The position numbers and the translations under genes were made by a program. The notes under the pieces were generated by a model that saw only the letters and a program-made list of their open reading frames with translations, searched no databases and was not told the DNA's origin. Shown piece by piece: positions 44,462 to 52,246 of a stretch of DNA of 64,000 nt. Each line of letters opens with the position of its first letter. Position 1 is the stretch's first letter. Origin of the DNA: Ferrovibrio sp046297595 (GTDB lineage: Bacteria > Pseudomonadota > Alphaproteobacteria > Ferrovibrionales > Ferrovibrionaceae). The stretch covers positions 558,001-622,000 of the forward strand of contig NZ_JBKBHT010000001.1 of the NCBI RefSeq assembly GCF_046297595.1, read 5' to 3'.

Positions 44462-46498
44462 TTACGCCGCTTCGGAATAGGTCCGGTCGACCAGGGCGAC
44501 GATGGCCCGCATGATGGCGGTGAGGTCGTAATCCTTTGGCGTGAACACACCGGCGATTCCAGAGGCTTTCAAGCGGGCTTCGTCCTCGGGCGGGATGATG
44601 CCACCCACCACCACCGGTACGTCGCCGATGCCCTCGGCGCGCATGCGCTGGATGACGTCAGTGGCGAGTTCGACATGGCTGCCCGAGAGGATCGACAGCC
44701 CGACCAGATGCACGCCTTCCTCCAGCGCCGCCGCGACGATCTGCTCGGGTGTGAGGCGGATGCCCTCGTAAACCACCTCCATGCCGCAGTCGCGCGCCTT
44801 GACCGCGATCTGCTCGGCGCCGTTGGAATGGCCGTCCAGGCCCGGCTTGCCGACCAGCAGCTTGAGCGGCCGGCCCAGGCGCTTGGCCACGGCCTTCACC
44901 TCCGCGCGCAGTTCGTCCATGCCGTCATTGGCGAGCGCCCCACTGGCGGCCGCCACGCCGGTCGGCGCGCGATATTCGCCGAACACCTTGCGCAGGGCGG
45001 CGGCCCACTCGCCAGTGGTGACGCCGGCCTTGGCCGCCTTGATACTGGGTTCCATGATGTTGCGACCGTCGCGCGCAGCGGCTTCCAGTTCGGCCAGTGC
45101 GGCATTCACTGCCTTCTGATCGCGGCTGGCGCGCCAGGCCTTCAGGCGCTCGATCTGCTCTGATTCGGCAGCCGGATCGACCGTCATGATGGCGCCGCCT
45201 TCGGATGCTACCAGCGGCGACGGCGCGCTTTCGGTGAATTTGTTGACCCCGACCACCGTAATCTCGCCGGTTTCGATGCCGCGCACACGCGCGGTATTGC
45301 TTTCCACCAGCGCCTGTTTGAGATAGCCGGTCTCCACAGCCTGGATCGCGCCGCCCATATCCTCGATGCGCTTCAGTTCGGCGCGCGCGGCGGCCTTCAG
45401 TTCCTCGACCTTGGCATTCACCGCGGGATTGCCGTCGAACAGATCGCCGTATTCCAGCAGATCGGTTTCATAGGCCACGATCTGCTGCAGACGCAGCGAC
45501 CATTGCTGGTCCCAGGGGCGCGGCAGGCCCAGGGCCTCGTTCCAGGCCGGCAGCTGCACGGCCCGCGCCCGCGCCTTCTTGGACAGAACCACCGCCAGCA
45601 TCTCGAGCAGGATGCGATACACGTTGTTCTCCGGCTGCGGTTCGGTCAGGCCAAGAGAATTGACCTGCACGCCATAGCGGAACAGCAAAGCCTTCGGATC
45701 GGTGACGCCATAGCGTTCCCTGCCGATTTCTTCCCACAGGTCGACGAAGGCGCGCATCTTGCAGATCTCGGTCACAAAGCGGATGCCGGCATTGACGAAG
45801 AAGCTGATGCGGCCGAAGGCCTGGGCGAAATCGGCTTCGGGCACCTGGCCGGAATCGCGCACCGCATCCAGTACGGCAATGGCGGTCGCCAGCGCATAGG
45901 CCAGTTCCTGCACCGGTGTGGCGCCGGCTTCCTGCAGGTGATAGCTGCAGACATTCGTCGGATTCCACTTCGGCAACTCACGATAGGTAAAGGCGATCAC
46001 GTCTGTGATCAGCCGCATCGAGGCCGCCGGCGGGAAGATATAGGTGCCGCGCGAGAGGTATTCCTTGATGATGTCATTCTGCACGGTGCCGTTCAGGTCG
46101 GACCGTTTCGCGCCCTGCTCCTCGGCCACGGCGATATAAAGCGCCAGCAGCCAGGCCGCAGGGGCATTGATCGTCATCGAGGTATTCATTTGCGCCAGCG
46201 GAATCTGGTCGAACAGCACCCGCATGTCGCCCAGATGGCAGATCGGCACCCCTACCTTGCCCACTTCGCCGCGGGCCAGCACATGATCGCTGTCGTAGCC
46301 GGTCTGGGTCGGCAGATCGAAGGCCACCGACAGGCCGGTCTGGCCCCGGCCAAGATTGGTCCGGTACAGCGTATTCGAGGCCTTGGCCGAGCTATGGCCG
46401 GAATAGGTGCGGAACAGCCAGGGCTTCTCCGGACCCGCCTTTTCGCGCTTGCGAAGAGAGGTCGCTGTGGTAACGTCACTGGGGCGAGTCGCGGACAT
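44462..46498 (-). CDS. meaA: Ethylmalonyl-CoA mutase (MeaA)
   Basis: Adenosyl-B12 enzyme that turns (2R)-ethylmalonyl-CoA into methylsuccinyl-CoA in the ethylmalonyl-CoA pathway. The 678-residue single chain has a TIM-barrel mutase domain (TYSGHSSAKASNTLYRTNLGRGQTGLSVAFDLPTQ region) and a C-terminal B12 domain with the DxHxxG motif in KPGLDGHSNGAEQ, then GLSILSGSH. The ATG at 46498 is preferred to a TTG at 46516. It is divergent from ccr, sharing a 260-bp control region; the pairing fits MeaA rather than methylmalonyl-CoA mutase. Confidence 0.95.
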   Translation of the reverse strand: MSATRPSDVTTATSLRKREKAGPEKPWLFRTYSGHSSAKASNTLYRTNLGRGQTGLSVAFDLPTQTGYDSDHVLARGEVGKVGVPICHLGDMRVLFDQIPLAQMNTSMTINAPAAWLLALYIAVAEEQGAKRSDLNGTVQNDIIKEYLSRGTYIFPPAASMRLITDVIAFTYRELPKWNPTNVCSYHLQEAGATPVQELAYALATAIAVLDAVRDSGQVPEADFAQAFGRISFFVNAGIRFVTEICKMRAFVDLWEEIGRERYGVTDPKALLFRYGVQVNSLGLTEPQPENNVYRILLEMLAVVLSKKARARAVQLPAWNEALGLPRPWDQQWSLRLQQIVAYETDLLEYGDLFDGNPAVNAKVEELKAAARAELKRIEDMGGAIQAVETGYLKQALVESNTARVRGIETGEITVVGVNKFTESAPSPLVASEGGAIMTVDPAAESEQIERLKAWRASRDQKAVNAALAELEAAARDGRNIMEPSIKAAKAGVTTGEWAAALRKVFGEYRAPTGVAAASGALANDGMDELRAEVKAVAKRLGRPLKLLVGKPGLDGHSNGAEQIAVKARDCGMEVVYEGIRLTPEQIVAAALEEGVHLVGLSILSGSHVELATDVIQRMRAEGIGDVPVVVGGIIPPEDEARLKASGIAGVFTPKDYDLTAIMRAIVALVDRTYSEAA

Positions 46499-46580
46499 AA
46501 TTTTATTCCGTGTCAAGTTGACCTTAGGTTATTTCATTACCTATTGCGTCGCACAACGGAAATATCATAACCTCTGCTGC

Positions 46581-46630
46581 ATTGCAAAACGATCTTGCCA
46601 TTTTTTCGCCATCGCAAAAAGATAGCAACC
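46581..46630. promoter_or_regulatory. Divergent meaA/ccr control region with GCAAAA repeats
   Basis: ATTGCAAAACGAT (46581-46593) and ATCGCAAAAAGAT (46611-46623) are near-identical direct repeats 30 bases apart in the meaA-ccr gap; a TTGC core follows the first one. Regulators of ethylmalonyl-CoA and related acyl-CoA genes of the ScfR/PccR type are known to bind TTTGCAAA-like sites, so these repeats are a reasonable candidate site. No such regulator is in the window. Confidence 0.45.
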
Positions 46631-46758
46631 GTTTTGTAACGACACCGTCTCATGGCGCCCGGCAAGGCTAATCCCGGCTGGCAGGGCCCAACAAGAGAAG
46701 AAATCAAAGCTCGGCAAGAGCGTTGTACAGGGACAGCGAAAGGCAAAGGAGTTTCGCC

Positions 46759-48084
46759 ATGTCGAATGCGGGTGGATCTGTGGTGACGCTGCAGACAGCA
46801 AATGCGGGGCAAGCCCAGAAGGCGCAATCCGGCAGTTACAAGGATCTTTACGAGGTGGGGGAAATCCCGCCGCTGGGCCATGTGCCCAAGCAGATGTATG
46901 GCTGGGCGATCCGTCGCGAGCGCCATGGGCCGCCCGAGGAGTCGATGCAGCTCGAAGTGCTGCCGACGCCCGAGATCGATGCCGACGAAGTGCTGATCCT
47001 CGTGATGGCCGCCGGCGTGAACTACAACGGCGTCTGGGCCGGCCTGGGCGTGCCGATCTCTCCCTTCGACGTGCACAAGGCCCCCTATCACATCGCCGGC
47101 TCCGATGCCTCGGGTATCGTCTACGCCGTCGGCCGACGCGTGAAGCGCTGGAAGGTCGGCGATGAGGTGATCGTCCACTGCAACCAGGACGACGGCGACG
47201 ACGAGGAGTGCAACGGCGGCGACCCGATGAATTCGCCGACCCAGCGCATCTGGGGCTACGAGACCCCAGACGGCAGCTTCGCGCAGTTCGCCCGCGTGCA
47301 GTCGCGCCAGTTGATGCCGCGGCCGAAGCACCTGACCTGGGAAGAGAGCGCCTGCTACACACTGACGCTCGCCACCGCCTATCGCATGCTGTTCGGTCAC
47401 CGTCCGCATATCCTGCGGCCGGGCCAGAATGTGCTGGTCTGGGGCGCCGCCGGCGGCCTCGGCTCGATGGCGATCCAGTTGATCGCCATCTCCGGCGCCA
47501 ATGCCATCGGCGTGATCTCGGATGAATCGAAGCGCGATTTCGTCATGAGCCTGGGCGCCAAGGGCGTGATCAACCGCAACGACTTCGATTGCTGGGGCCA
47601 GCTTCCGCCGGTCATGGATACCGAGAAATACGGCGCCTACATGAAGAAGTGCCGTGAGTTCGGCAAGGCGATCTGGGATATCACCGGCAAGGGCAACGAC
47701 GTCGATTTCGTGTTCGAGCATCCCGGCGAGCAGACTTTCCCGGTTTCGTGCTTCGTGGTGAAGCGCGGCGGCATGGTTGTGTTCTGTGCCGGCACCACCG
47801 GTTTCAACATCACCTTCGACGCACGTTTTGTATGGATGCGGCAGAAGCGCATCCAGGGCAGCCACTTCGCCAACCTGCTGCAGGCCAGCCAGGCCAACCA
47901 GCTGGTGATCGAACGCCGCCTCGATCCCTGCATGTCGGAAGTGTTCAGCTGGGCCGACATCCCGCGCGCCCATACCAAGATGTGGAAGAACCAGCACAAG
48001 CCCGGCAACATGGCCGTGCTGGTGAGCGCAAAGGTGCCTGGCCTGCGCACCGTTGAAGATGCGATCGAAGCGGGGAATTCCTAA
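46759..48084 (+). CDS. ccr: Crotonyl-CoA carboxylase/reductase
   Basis: Reductively carboxylates crotonyl-CoA to (2S)-ethylmalonyl-CoA with NADPH. The 441-residue protein is of the MDR superfamily. Visible features are the N-terminal GYETPDGSFAQFARVQSRQLMP stretch, the cofactor loop VWGAAGGLGSMAIQLI, and NQDDGDDEECNGGDPMNSP, which marks the Ccr subgroup. The ATG at 46759 has AAAGGAG upstream and is preferred to 46723. It is divergent from meaA, followed by a hairpin and then mcd. Confidence 0.96.
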   Translation: MSNAGGSVVTLQTANAGQAQKAQSGSYKDLYEVGEIPPLGHVPKQMYGWAIRRERHGPPEESMQLEVLPTPEIDADEVLILVMAAGVNYNGVWAGLGVPISPFDVHKAPYHIAGSDASGIVYAVGRRVKRWKVGDEVIVHCNQDDGDDEECNGGDPMNSPTQRIWGYETPDGSFAQFARVQSRQLMPRPKHLTWEESACYTLTLATAYRMLFGHRPHILRPGQNVLVWGAAGGLGSMAIQLIAISGANAIGVISDESKRDFVMSLGAKGVINRNDFDCWGQLPPVMDTEKYGAYMKKCREFGKAIWDITGKGNDVDFVFEHPGEQTFPVSCFVVKRGGMVVFCAGTTGFNITFDARFVWMRQKRIQGSHFANLLQASQANQLVIERRLDPCMSEVFSWADIPRAHTKMWKNQHKPGNMAVLVSAKVPGLRTVEDAIEAGNS

Positions 48085-48102
48085 CCCTTCTCGACGCTGA
48101 CC

Positions 48103-48136
48103 AGCCGGCAGGGGCGACCCTGCCGGCTGCACCTTT
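48103..48136 (+). terminator. Hairpin between ccr and mcd
   Basis: AGCCGGCAGGG (48103-48113) and CCCTGCCGGCT (48118-48128) form a perfect 11-pair stem with loop GCGA, followed by GCACCTTTTC. It resembles a terminator and would separate ccr from mcd, unless it is read through. Confidence 0.65.
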
Positions 48137-48153
48137 TCAAAGTCCTCTTTCCG

Positions 48154-49866
48154 ATGAGCGCAACGATGTCTGCTGCCGCCAAGCCCGCTCCTGCCACCCA
48201 GTCTCTCCTGATCGGGGACCTGCTACCCACCTGTGCTGCTGCCCTGAAGGCGGCGGAACAACTGGCGGCCCATGCCACGGCGGCAGTGGCGCAGCTGGTG
48301 CGCGGCGCGGATGGCCGTATCGACGGCGCGCGCCTGGAGGAGGAACAGTTCGCCGCCCATGGCCTGGCCTGGCTGGCGACCTATGTGGCGACCCTCAAGG
48401 AAAGCCTGCACTGGGCCGAGCGCCTGCAGGAAGAGGGCAAGCTGCGCGAGCTGGAACAACTGATCCTGCAGGCCGGTTTTGGCGAATACCTGGCCCAGAT
48501 GCAGGGCGGCATCCCGATGAGCCAGGTGGAAGTCTGCCGCCCAGCCGACCTCGGCATCACCTCCGATGCCCTGCTGGCCTTCCTGACCGCGCCGGTGCAG
48601 CGCCTGATCCAAGAAGGCAATACTGCTGCGGTGCGCGGGCGGATCGGCGAGCTGATCCAGGATGGCCTTTCGACCGGCGATTTCGGCGAGCTAGGCCTCG
48701 ACGAGACCATGGGCATGGTCCGCGAGCAGTTCCGCCGCTTCGGCGAAGACAAGGTCGCACCCTTTGCCCATGACTGGCACCGCAACGATGAATTCATTCC
48801 GATGGAGATCGTCGCCGAGATGGCCGAGCTGGGCGTCTTCGGCCTGACCATCCCGGAGGAATACGGCGGCCACGGCCTGGGCAAGATGGCCATGTGCGTG
48901 GTGTCGGAAGAACTCAGCCGCGCCTATATCGGCGTCGGTTCGCTTGGCACCCGCGCCGAGATCGCCGCAGAACTGATTCTGCGCGGCGGCACGGAAGAGC
49001 AGCGCAAGCAGTGGCTGCCCAAGCTGGCCGCCGGTGAAATCTTACCCACTGCCGTGTTCACTGAACCGAATACCGGGTCCGATCTCGGCAGCCTGCGCAC
49101 CCGCGCGGTGAAGGATGGCGATGTCTACAAGGTGACCGGCAACAAGACCTGGATCACCCATGCGGCCCGCACTGATCTGATGACCCTGCTGGTGCGCACC
49201 GATCCGAGCGAGAAAGGCTACAAGGGCCTGTCGATGTTCCTGGCCGAAAAACCGCGCGGCGACGATGCCAATCCATTCCCCGCCGCAGGCATGACCGGCG
49301 GCGAGATCAAGGTGTTGGGCTATCGCGGCATGAAGGAATACGAGATCGGCTTCGATGGGTTCGAGGTGAAAGCCGAGAACCTGCTGGGCCAGCGCGAGGG
49401 TCAGGGCTTCAAGCAGCTGATGGAGACATTCGAATCCGCCCGCATCCAGACCGGCGCCCGCGCACTCGGCGTGGCGCAATGCGCGCTGGAGTTGGGCCTG
49501 AAATACGCCAACGAGCGCGTCCAGTTCGGCAAGCCGATCTACAGCTTCCCGCGCGTGCACGGCAAGATCGCCTGGATGGCGGTGGAAACCATGCTGGCGC
49601 GCCAGCTCTGCTATTTCGCCGCGCGCGAGAAGGACCAGGGCCGCCGCTGCGACCTGGAAGCCGGGATGGCCAAGCTGCTGGCCGCGCGCATCGCCTGGGC
49701 CAATGCCGACAACGCCCTGCAGGTGCATGGCGGCAACGGCTATGCCGAGGAATATCCGATCAGCCGCGTGCTGTGCGACGCGCGCATCCTCAACATCTTC
49801 GAGGGTGCGGCCGAGATCCAGGCGCAGGTGATCGCCCGCCGCCTGCTGGAAACCCGCAACGGCTGA
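48154..49866 (+). CDS. mcd: (2S)-Methylsuccinyl-CoA dehydrogenase-like acyl-CoA dehydrogenase
   Basis: A 570-residue flavoprotein. The last ~380 residues are a full acyl-CoA dehydrogenase: GLTIPEEYGGHGLGKMAM, AVFTEPNTGSDLGSLRT, and HGGNGYAEEYPISRVLCDARILNIFEGAAEIQ with the catalytic Glu (EGAAE). A ~180-residue N-terminal extension precedes it, typical of Mcd. Mcd oxidises methylsuccinyl-CoA to mesaconyl-CoA, the step after MeaA; the neighbours support it. Two ATGs lie at 48154 and 48166, and neither has a strong ribosome site. Confidence 0.93.
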   Translation: MSATMSAAAKPAPATQSLLIGDLLPTCAAALKAAEQLAAHATAAVAQLVRGADGRIDGARLEEEQFAAHGLAWLATYVATLKESLHWAERLQEEGKLRELEQLILQAGFGEYLAQMQGGIPMSQVEVCRPADLGITSDALLAFLTAPVQRLIQEGNTAAVRGRIGELIQDGLSTGDFGELGLDETMGMVREQFRRFGEDKVAPFAHDWHRNDEFIPMEIVAEMAELGVFGLTIPEEYGGHGLGKMAMCVVSEELSRAYIGVGSLGTRAEIAAELILRGGTEEQRKQWLPKLAAGEILPTAVFTEPNTGSDLGSLRTRAVKDGDVYKVTGNKTWITHAARTDLMTLLVRTDPSEKGYKGLSMFLAEKPRGDDANPFPAAGMTGGEIKVLGYRGMKEYEIGFDGFEVKAENLLGQREGQGFKQLMETFESARIQTGARALGVAQCALELGLKYANERVQFGKPIYSFPRVHGKIAWMAVETMLARQLCYFAAREKDQGRRCDLEAGMAKLLAARIAWANADNALQVHGGNGYAEEYPISRVLCDARILNIFEGAAEIQAQVIARRLLETRNG

Positions 49867-49872
49867 TCGCGC

Positions 49873-50826
49873 CTAGCGCACGAACTCCGTATCGGTGGGA
49901 TTACTGCCGCAAACCAGCACGCCGACGCGTTCATCGGCCGCCGGCCTGTAAGCGCCGCTGAGCAAGGCGGCGAAGGCCGCAGCACCACCGGGTTCTGCCA
50001 CCACGCGCAGCTTGTCCCACAGGGCAATCTGCGCCGCGCGGATCGTCTCGTCGCGCACCAGCACCGAGGCCGCCACATGCTTCTGCGCGATGGGAAACAT
50101 CATATTGCCGACCTGGCGCGGTGCGAGCGAGTCGGCCGCAATGCCGCCGGCCGGCGCGTCCACCGGCCGGCCGGCCTGCAGCGCCATATATAACGTCGGC
50201 GCGGTTTCGGGCTCGACCGCCACCACCTTCACCTTCCCAGCATACCAGGCGGCAATCCCTCCGATCAGGCCGCCGCCGCCCACCGCTACCAGCAGGGTGT
50301 CGAGCTGCGGCGCCTGTTCCTCCAGTTCCAGCCCCACGCTGCCCTGGCCCAACAGGGTCTCGGCCTGGTCATAGGCATGCACCGGCAGGGCGCCGCTTTG
50401 TGCCTGCCAGGCCTCGGACGCCGCCAGGGCATCGGCATAGCGGTCGCCGCCCACCACCAGGTCGGCACCATAGTCGCGGATGCGGGCGATCTTCATCGGT
50501 GCGGCTATGCTCGGCACATAGATACGGGCCGGCAGGCCGAGCGTCTGGGCCGCATAGGCCACCGCTGCGCCATGGTTGCCGCCCGAGGCCGCCACCACAC
50601 CGGCCGGCGGCACGGCGCGACCCAGCAGGTTGGCAAAGGCGCCGCGCACCTTGAACGAGCCGGAATGCTGCAGGAGCTCCAGCTTCAGGGTCAGCGGCAG
50701 GCCAGCCAGACCAAAATCCGCCGGCCGCACCTCTATTGTTGGTGTGCGGCGTATATGCGGCACGATGGCTGTATATGTGCGGGCAATGCCGGCACGGTCG
50801 ATGATCGGGGTTTGGCTGACAGACAT
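49873..50826 (-). CDS. Threonine dehydratase / serine racemase-like PLP enzyme
   Basis: A 317-residue fold-type II PLP enzyme. The Schiff-base lysine is in HSGSFKVRGAFANL, the phosphate loop is VGGGGLIGGIAAWYAG, and the PLP-ring Asn region is ASGGNHGAAVAYAAQTLG. Length is that of catabolic threonine dehydratases or serine racemases without an ACT regulatory domain. AGGA precedes the ATG. It is divergent from an ArsR-type regulator with a palindrome in the 54-base gap, so it is likely controlled by it. The amino-acid substrate is not certain. Confidence 0.85.
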   Translation of the reverse strand: MSVSQTPIIDRAGIARTYTAIVPHIRRTPTIEVRPADFGLAGLPLTLKLELLQHSGSFKVRGAFANLLGRAVPPAGVVAASGGNHGAAVAYAAQTLGLPARIYVPSIAAPMKIARIRDYGADLVVGGDRYADALAASEAWQAQSGALPVHAYDQAETLLGQGSVGLELEEQAPQLDTLLVAVGGGGLIGGIAAWYAGKVKVVAVEPETAPTLYMALQAGRPVDAPAGGIAADSLAPRQVGNMMFPIAQKHVAASVLVRDETIRAAQIALWDKLRVVAEPGGAAAFAALLSGAYRPAADERVGVLVCGSNPTDTEFVR

Positions 50827-50851
50827 GAGGCAATCCTGCTGTTTCCTTGAC

Positions 50852-50877
50852 TATAATTAGAAATATGGCTAATTAGC
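50852..50877. promoter_or_regulatory. Promoter and dyad between dehydratase and ArsR regulator
   Basis: A consensus -10 TATAAT lies at 50852-50857, and GCTAATTAGC (50868-50877) is a perfect ten-base palindrome, with a second TAATTAG directly inside the -10 region. The palindrome ends three bases before the regulator's ATG. Both divergent genes could be blocked by one bound repressor. Confidence 0.55.
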
Positions 50878-50880
50878 AAT

Positions 50881-51183
50881 ATGCCTGATCTGAAAGCGAT
50901 CCGCGCATTGGCCAACGACCGCCGGCTAACCATCCTCGCCTGGCTACGCGATCCCGTGGCCAATTTCCCGCCGCAGGTCGATGGCGATCTGGTGAAGGAC
51001 GGCGTCTGCGGCCTGCTGATCGCCGAAAAGCTGGGGGTGAGCCAGCCGACCGCCAGCGAGCACCTGAAAATCCTGACCCAGGCCGGCCTGCTGCGCACCC
51101 GGCGGATCAAACAATGGACCTTATATAAACGCGACGAGGCGGCCATCGCCGCTTTCAAGCAGGCGTTTCAGCGGGAGCTTTGA
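50881..51183 (+). CDS. ArsR-type winged-helix regulator
   Basis: A 100-residue protein with the HTH in LLIAEKLGVSQPTASEHLKILTQAGLLRTRRIKQWTLYKRD. The fold is ArsR-like but the CxC metal motif in the helix is absent (only Cys in DGVCGLL), so it may sense a small molecule or redox state instead. No ribosome site precedes the ATG; the -10 lies only 24 bases upstream, so the leader must be very short. It is divergent from the dehydratase gene. Confidence 0.8.
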   Translation: MPDLKAIRALANDRRLTILAWLRDPVANFPPQVDGDLVKDGVCGLLIAEKLGVSQPTASEHLKILTQAGLLRTRRIKQWTLYKRDEAAIAAFKQAFQREL

Positions 51184-51260
51184 TCCGCCGCGACGCATTG
51201 CCGCGCCGGGCAGTGGCCTGACGGTTGGACCTGCCCTGCCGGGCGCTATATCCTCTGCCC

Positions 51261-51458
51261 ATGCAAGGTTTCATCAACGCCCTGATCCCGGTTTTTGCCG
51301 TCGCCACCTTCCTGGTGCTGTGCGTGGGCATCTATGCCCTGTTCCGTGGCGGGCAGTTCAACCGGTCGTATTCCAACCTGCTGATGCGCTGGCGCATCCT
51401 GCTGCAGTTCATCGCCATCATCCTGATCGCGGTGGCGAGCTTCGCTTTCCGGAACTGA
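51261..51458 (+). CDS. Twin-transmembrane (HIG1-like) protein
   Basis: A 65-residue protein of two TM helices (about 7-28 and 42-62) joined by FRGGQFNRSYSNLLMRWRILLQF, the basic linker of HIG1-type twin-TM proteins. The ATG at 51261 gives this form; 51225 would add an unneeded Cys-rich start. It ends nine bases before the adenosyltransferase gene and is probably co-transcribed with it. The role in alphaproteobacteria is not established; HIG1 proteins interact with respiratory complexes. Confidence 0.7.
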   Translation: MQGFINALIPVFAVATFLVLCVGIYALFRGGQFNRSYSNLLMRWRILLQFIAIILIAVASFAFRN

Positions 51459-51467
51459 GCCCCGGCC

Positions 51468-52046
51468 ATGGTCAAGCTGGACAAGATTTATACCCGGGGC
51501 GGCGACAAGGGCATGACCTCGCTGGGCAACGGCGAGCGGGTGCCTAAGCACGACCTGCGGGTTGAGGCCTATGGCGCGGTCGACGAGGCCAATGCCGCCA
51601 TCGGCCTGGCCCGGCTGCACACCGCCGGCACCGACCTGGATGCCATGTTGTCGCGCATCCAGAACGATCTGTTCGATCTGGGCGCCGATCTCTGCACCCC
51701 GGAAGAGGACGAGGAGGACCCGCGCCGCCGTCCGCCCCTACGGGTCGCCCAGGTGCAGGTTGACCGGCTGGAGGCTGAAATCGACGCCATGAATGCCCGG
51801 CTCGGCCCGCTCACCTCTTTTGTATTGCCCGGCGGCAGGCCCGCGGCCGCCCATCTGCATCTGGCCCGCACCATCGTGCGCCGTGCCGAACGACTGATCA
51901 CCGCCCTGCAGGATGCCGAACGGCTCAATCCGGCCGCACTCAGTTATATAAACCGCCTGTCCGACCACCTGTTCGTCGCCAGCCGTCACGCCAACAACGA
52001 TGGCGAGACCGATGTGCTGTGGGTTCCCGGCCTGAACCGGGGCTGA
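51468..52046 (+). CDS. ATP:cob(I)alamin adenosyltransferase (PduO type)
   Basis: Makes adenosylcobalamin from cob(I)alamin and ATP. The 192-residue protein has the PduO-type N-terminus KIYTRGGDKGMTSL and the helix-bundle motifs YGAVDEANAAIGLARL and RTIVRRAERLITAL, then NRLSDHLFVASRHAN. Its product is the coenzyme of MeaA, encoded 5 kb away. The start is an ATG ten bases after the twin-TM gene. Confidence 0.93.
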   Translation: MVKLDKIYTRGGDKGMTSLGNGERVPKHDLRVEAYGAVDEANAAIGLARLHTAGTDLDAMLSRIQNDLFDLGADLCTPEEDEEDPRRRPPLRVAQVQVDRLEAEIDAMNARLGPLTSFVLPGGRPAAAHLHLARTIVRRAERLITALQDAERLNPAALSYINRLSDHLFVASRHANNDGETDVLWVPGLNRG

Positions 52047-52190
52047 TCTCCACGCCACTCCTTGCCCGGCAATTTCTGCCGGGACATCCCGCTGCCACCA
52101 TCGGCCCGGCAGAAGCTGCCGCATTTACCGTTTCTCGAAATATTATGAAAAACCCTGAAATAATAATACATTAGCTACAATATTTCGAAC

Positions 52191-52206
52191 TGGCACGCTG
52201 CTTGCT
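52191..52206 (+). promoter_or_regulatory. Sigma-54 promoter of flgE
   Basis: TGGCACG-N4-TTGCT matches the -24/-12 consensus (GG and GC elements) with the correct spacing. It lies 41 bases before the flgE ATG. RpoN-dependent control of hook and hook-associated genes is common in Alphaproteobacteria. Confidence 0.9.
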
Positions 52207-52246
52207 CCTATCCTGGCAAATCGGTTTCGAACCAGGAGGCAGTATT

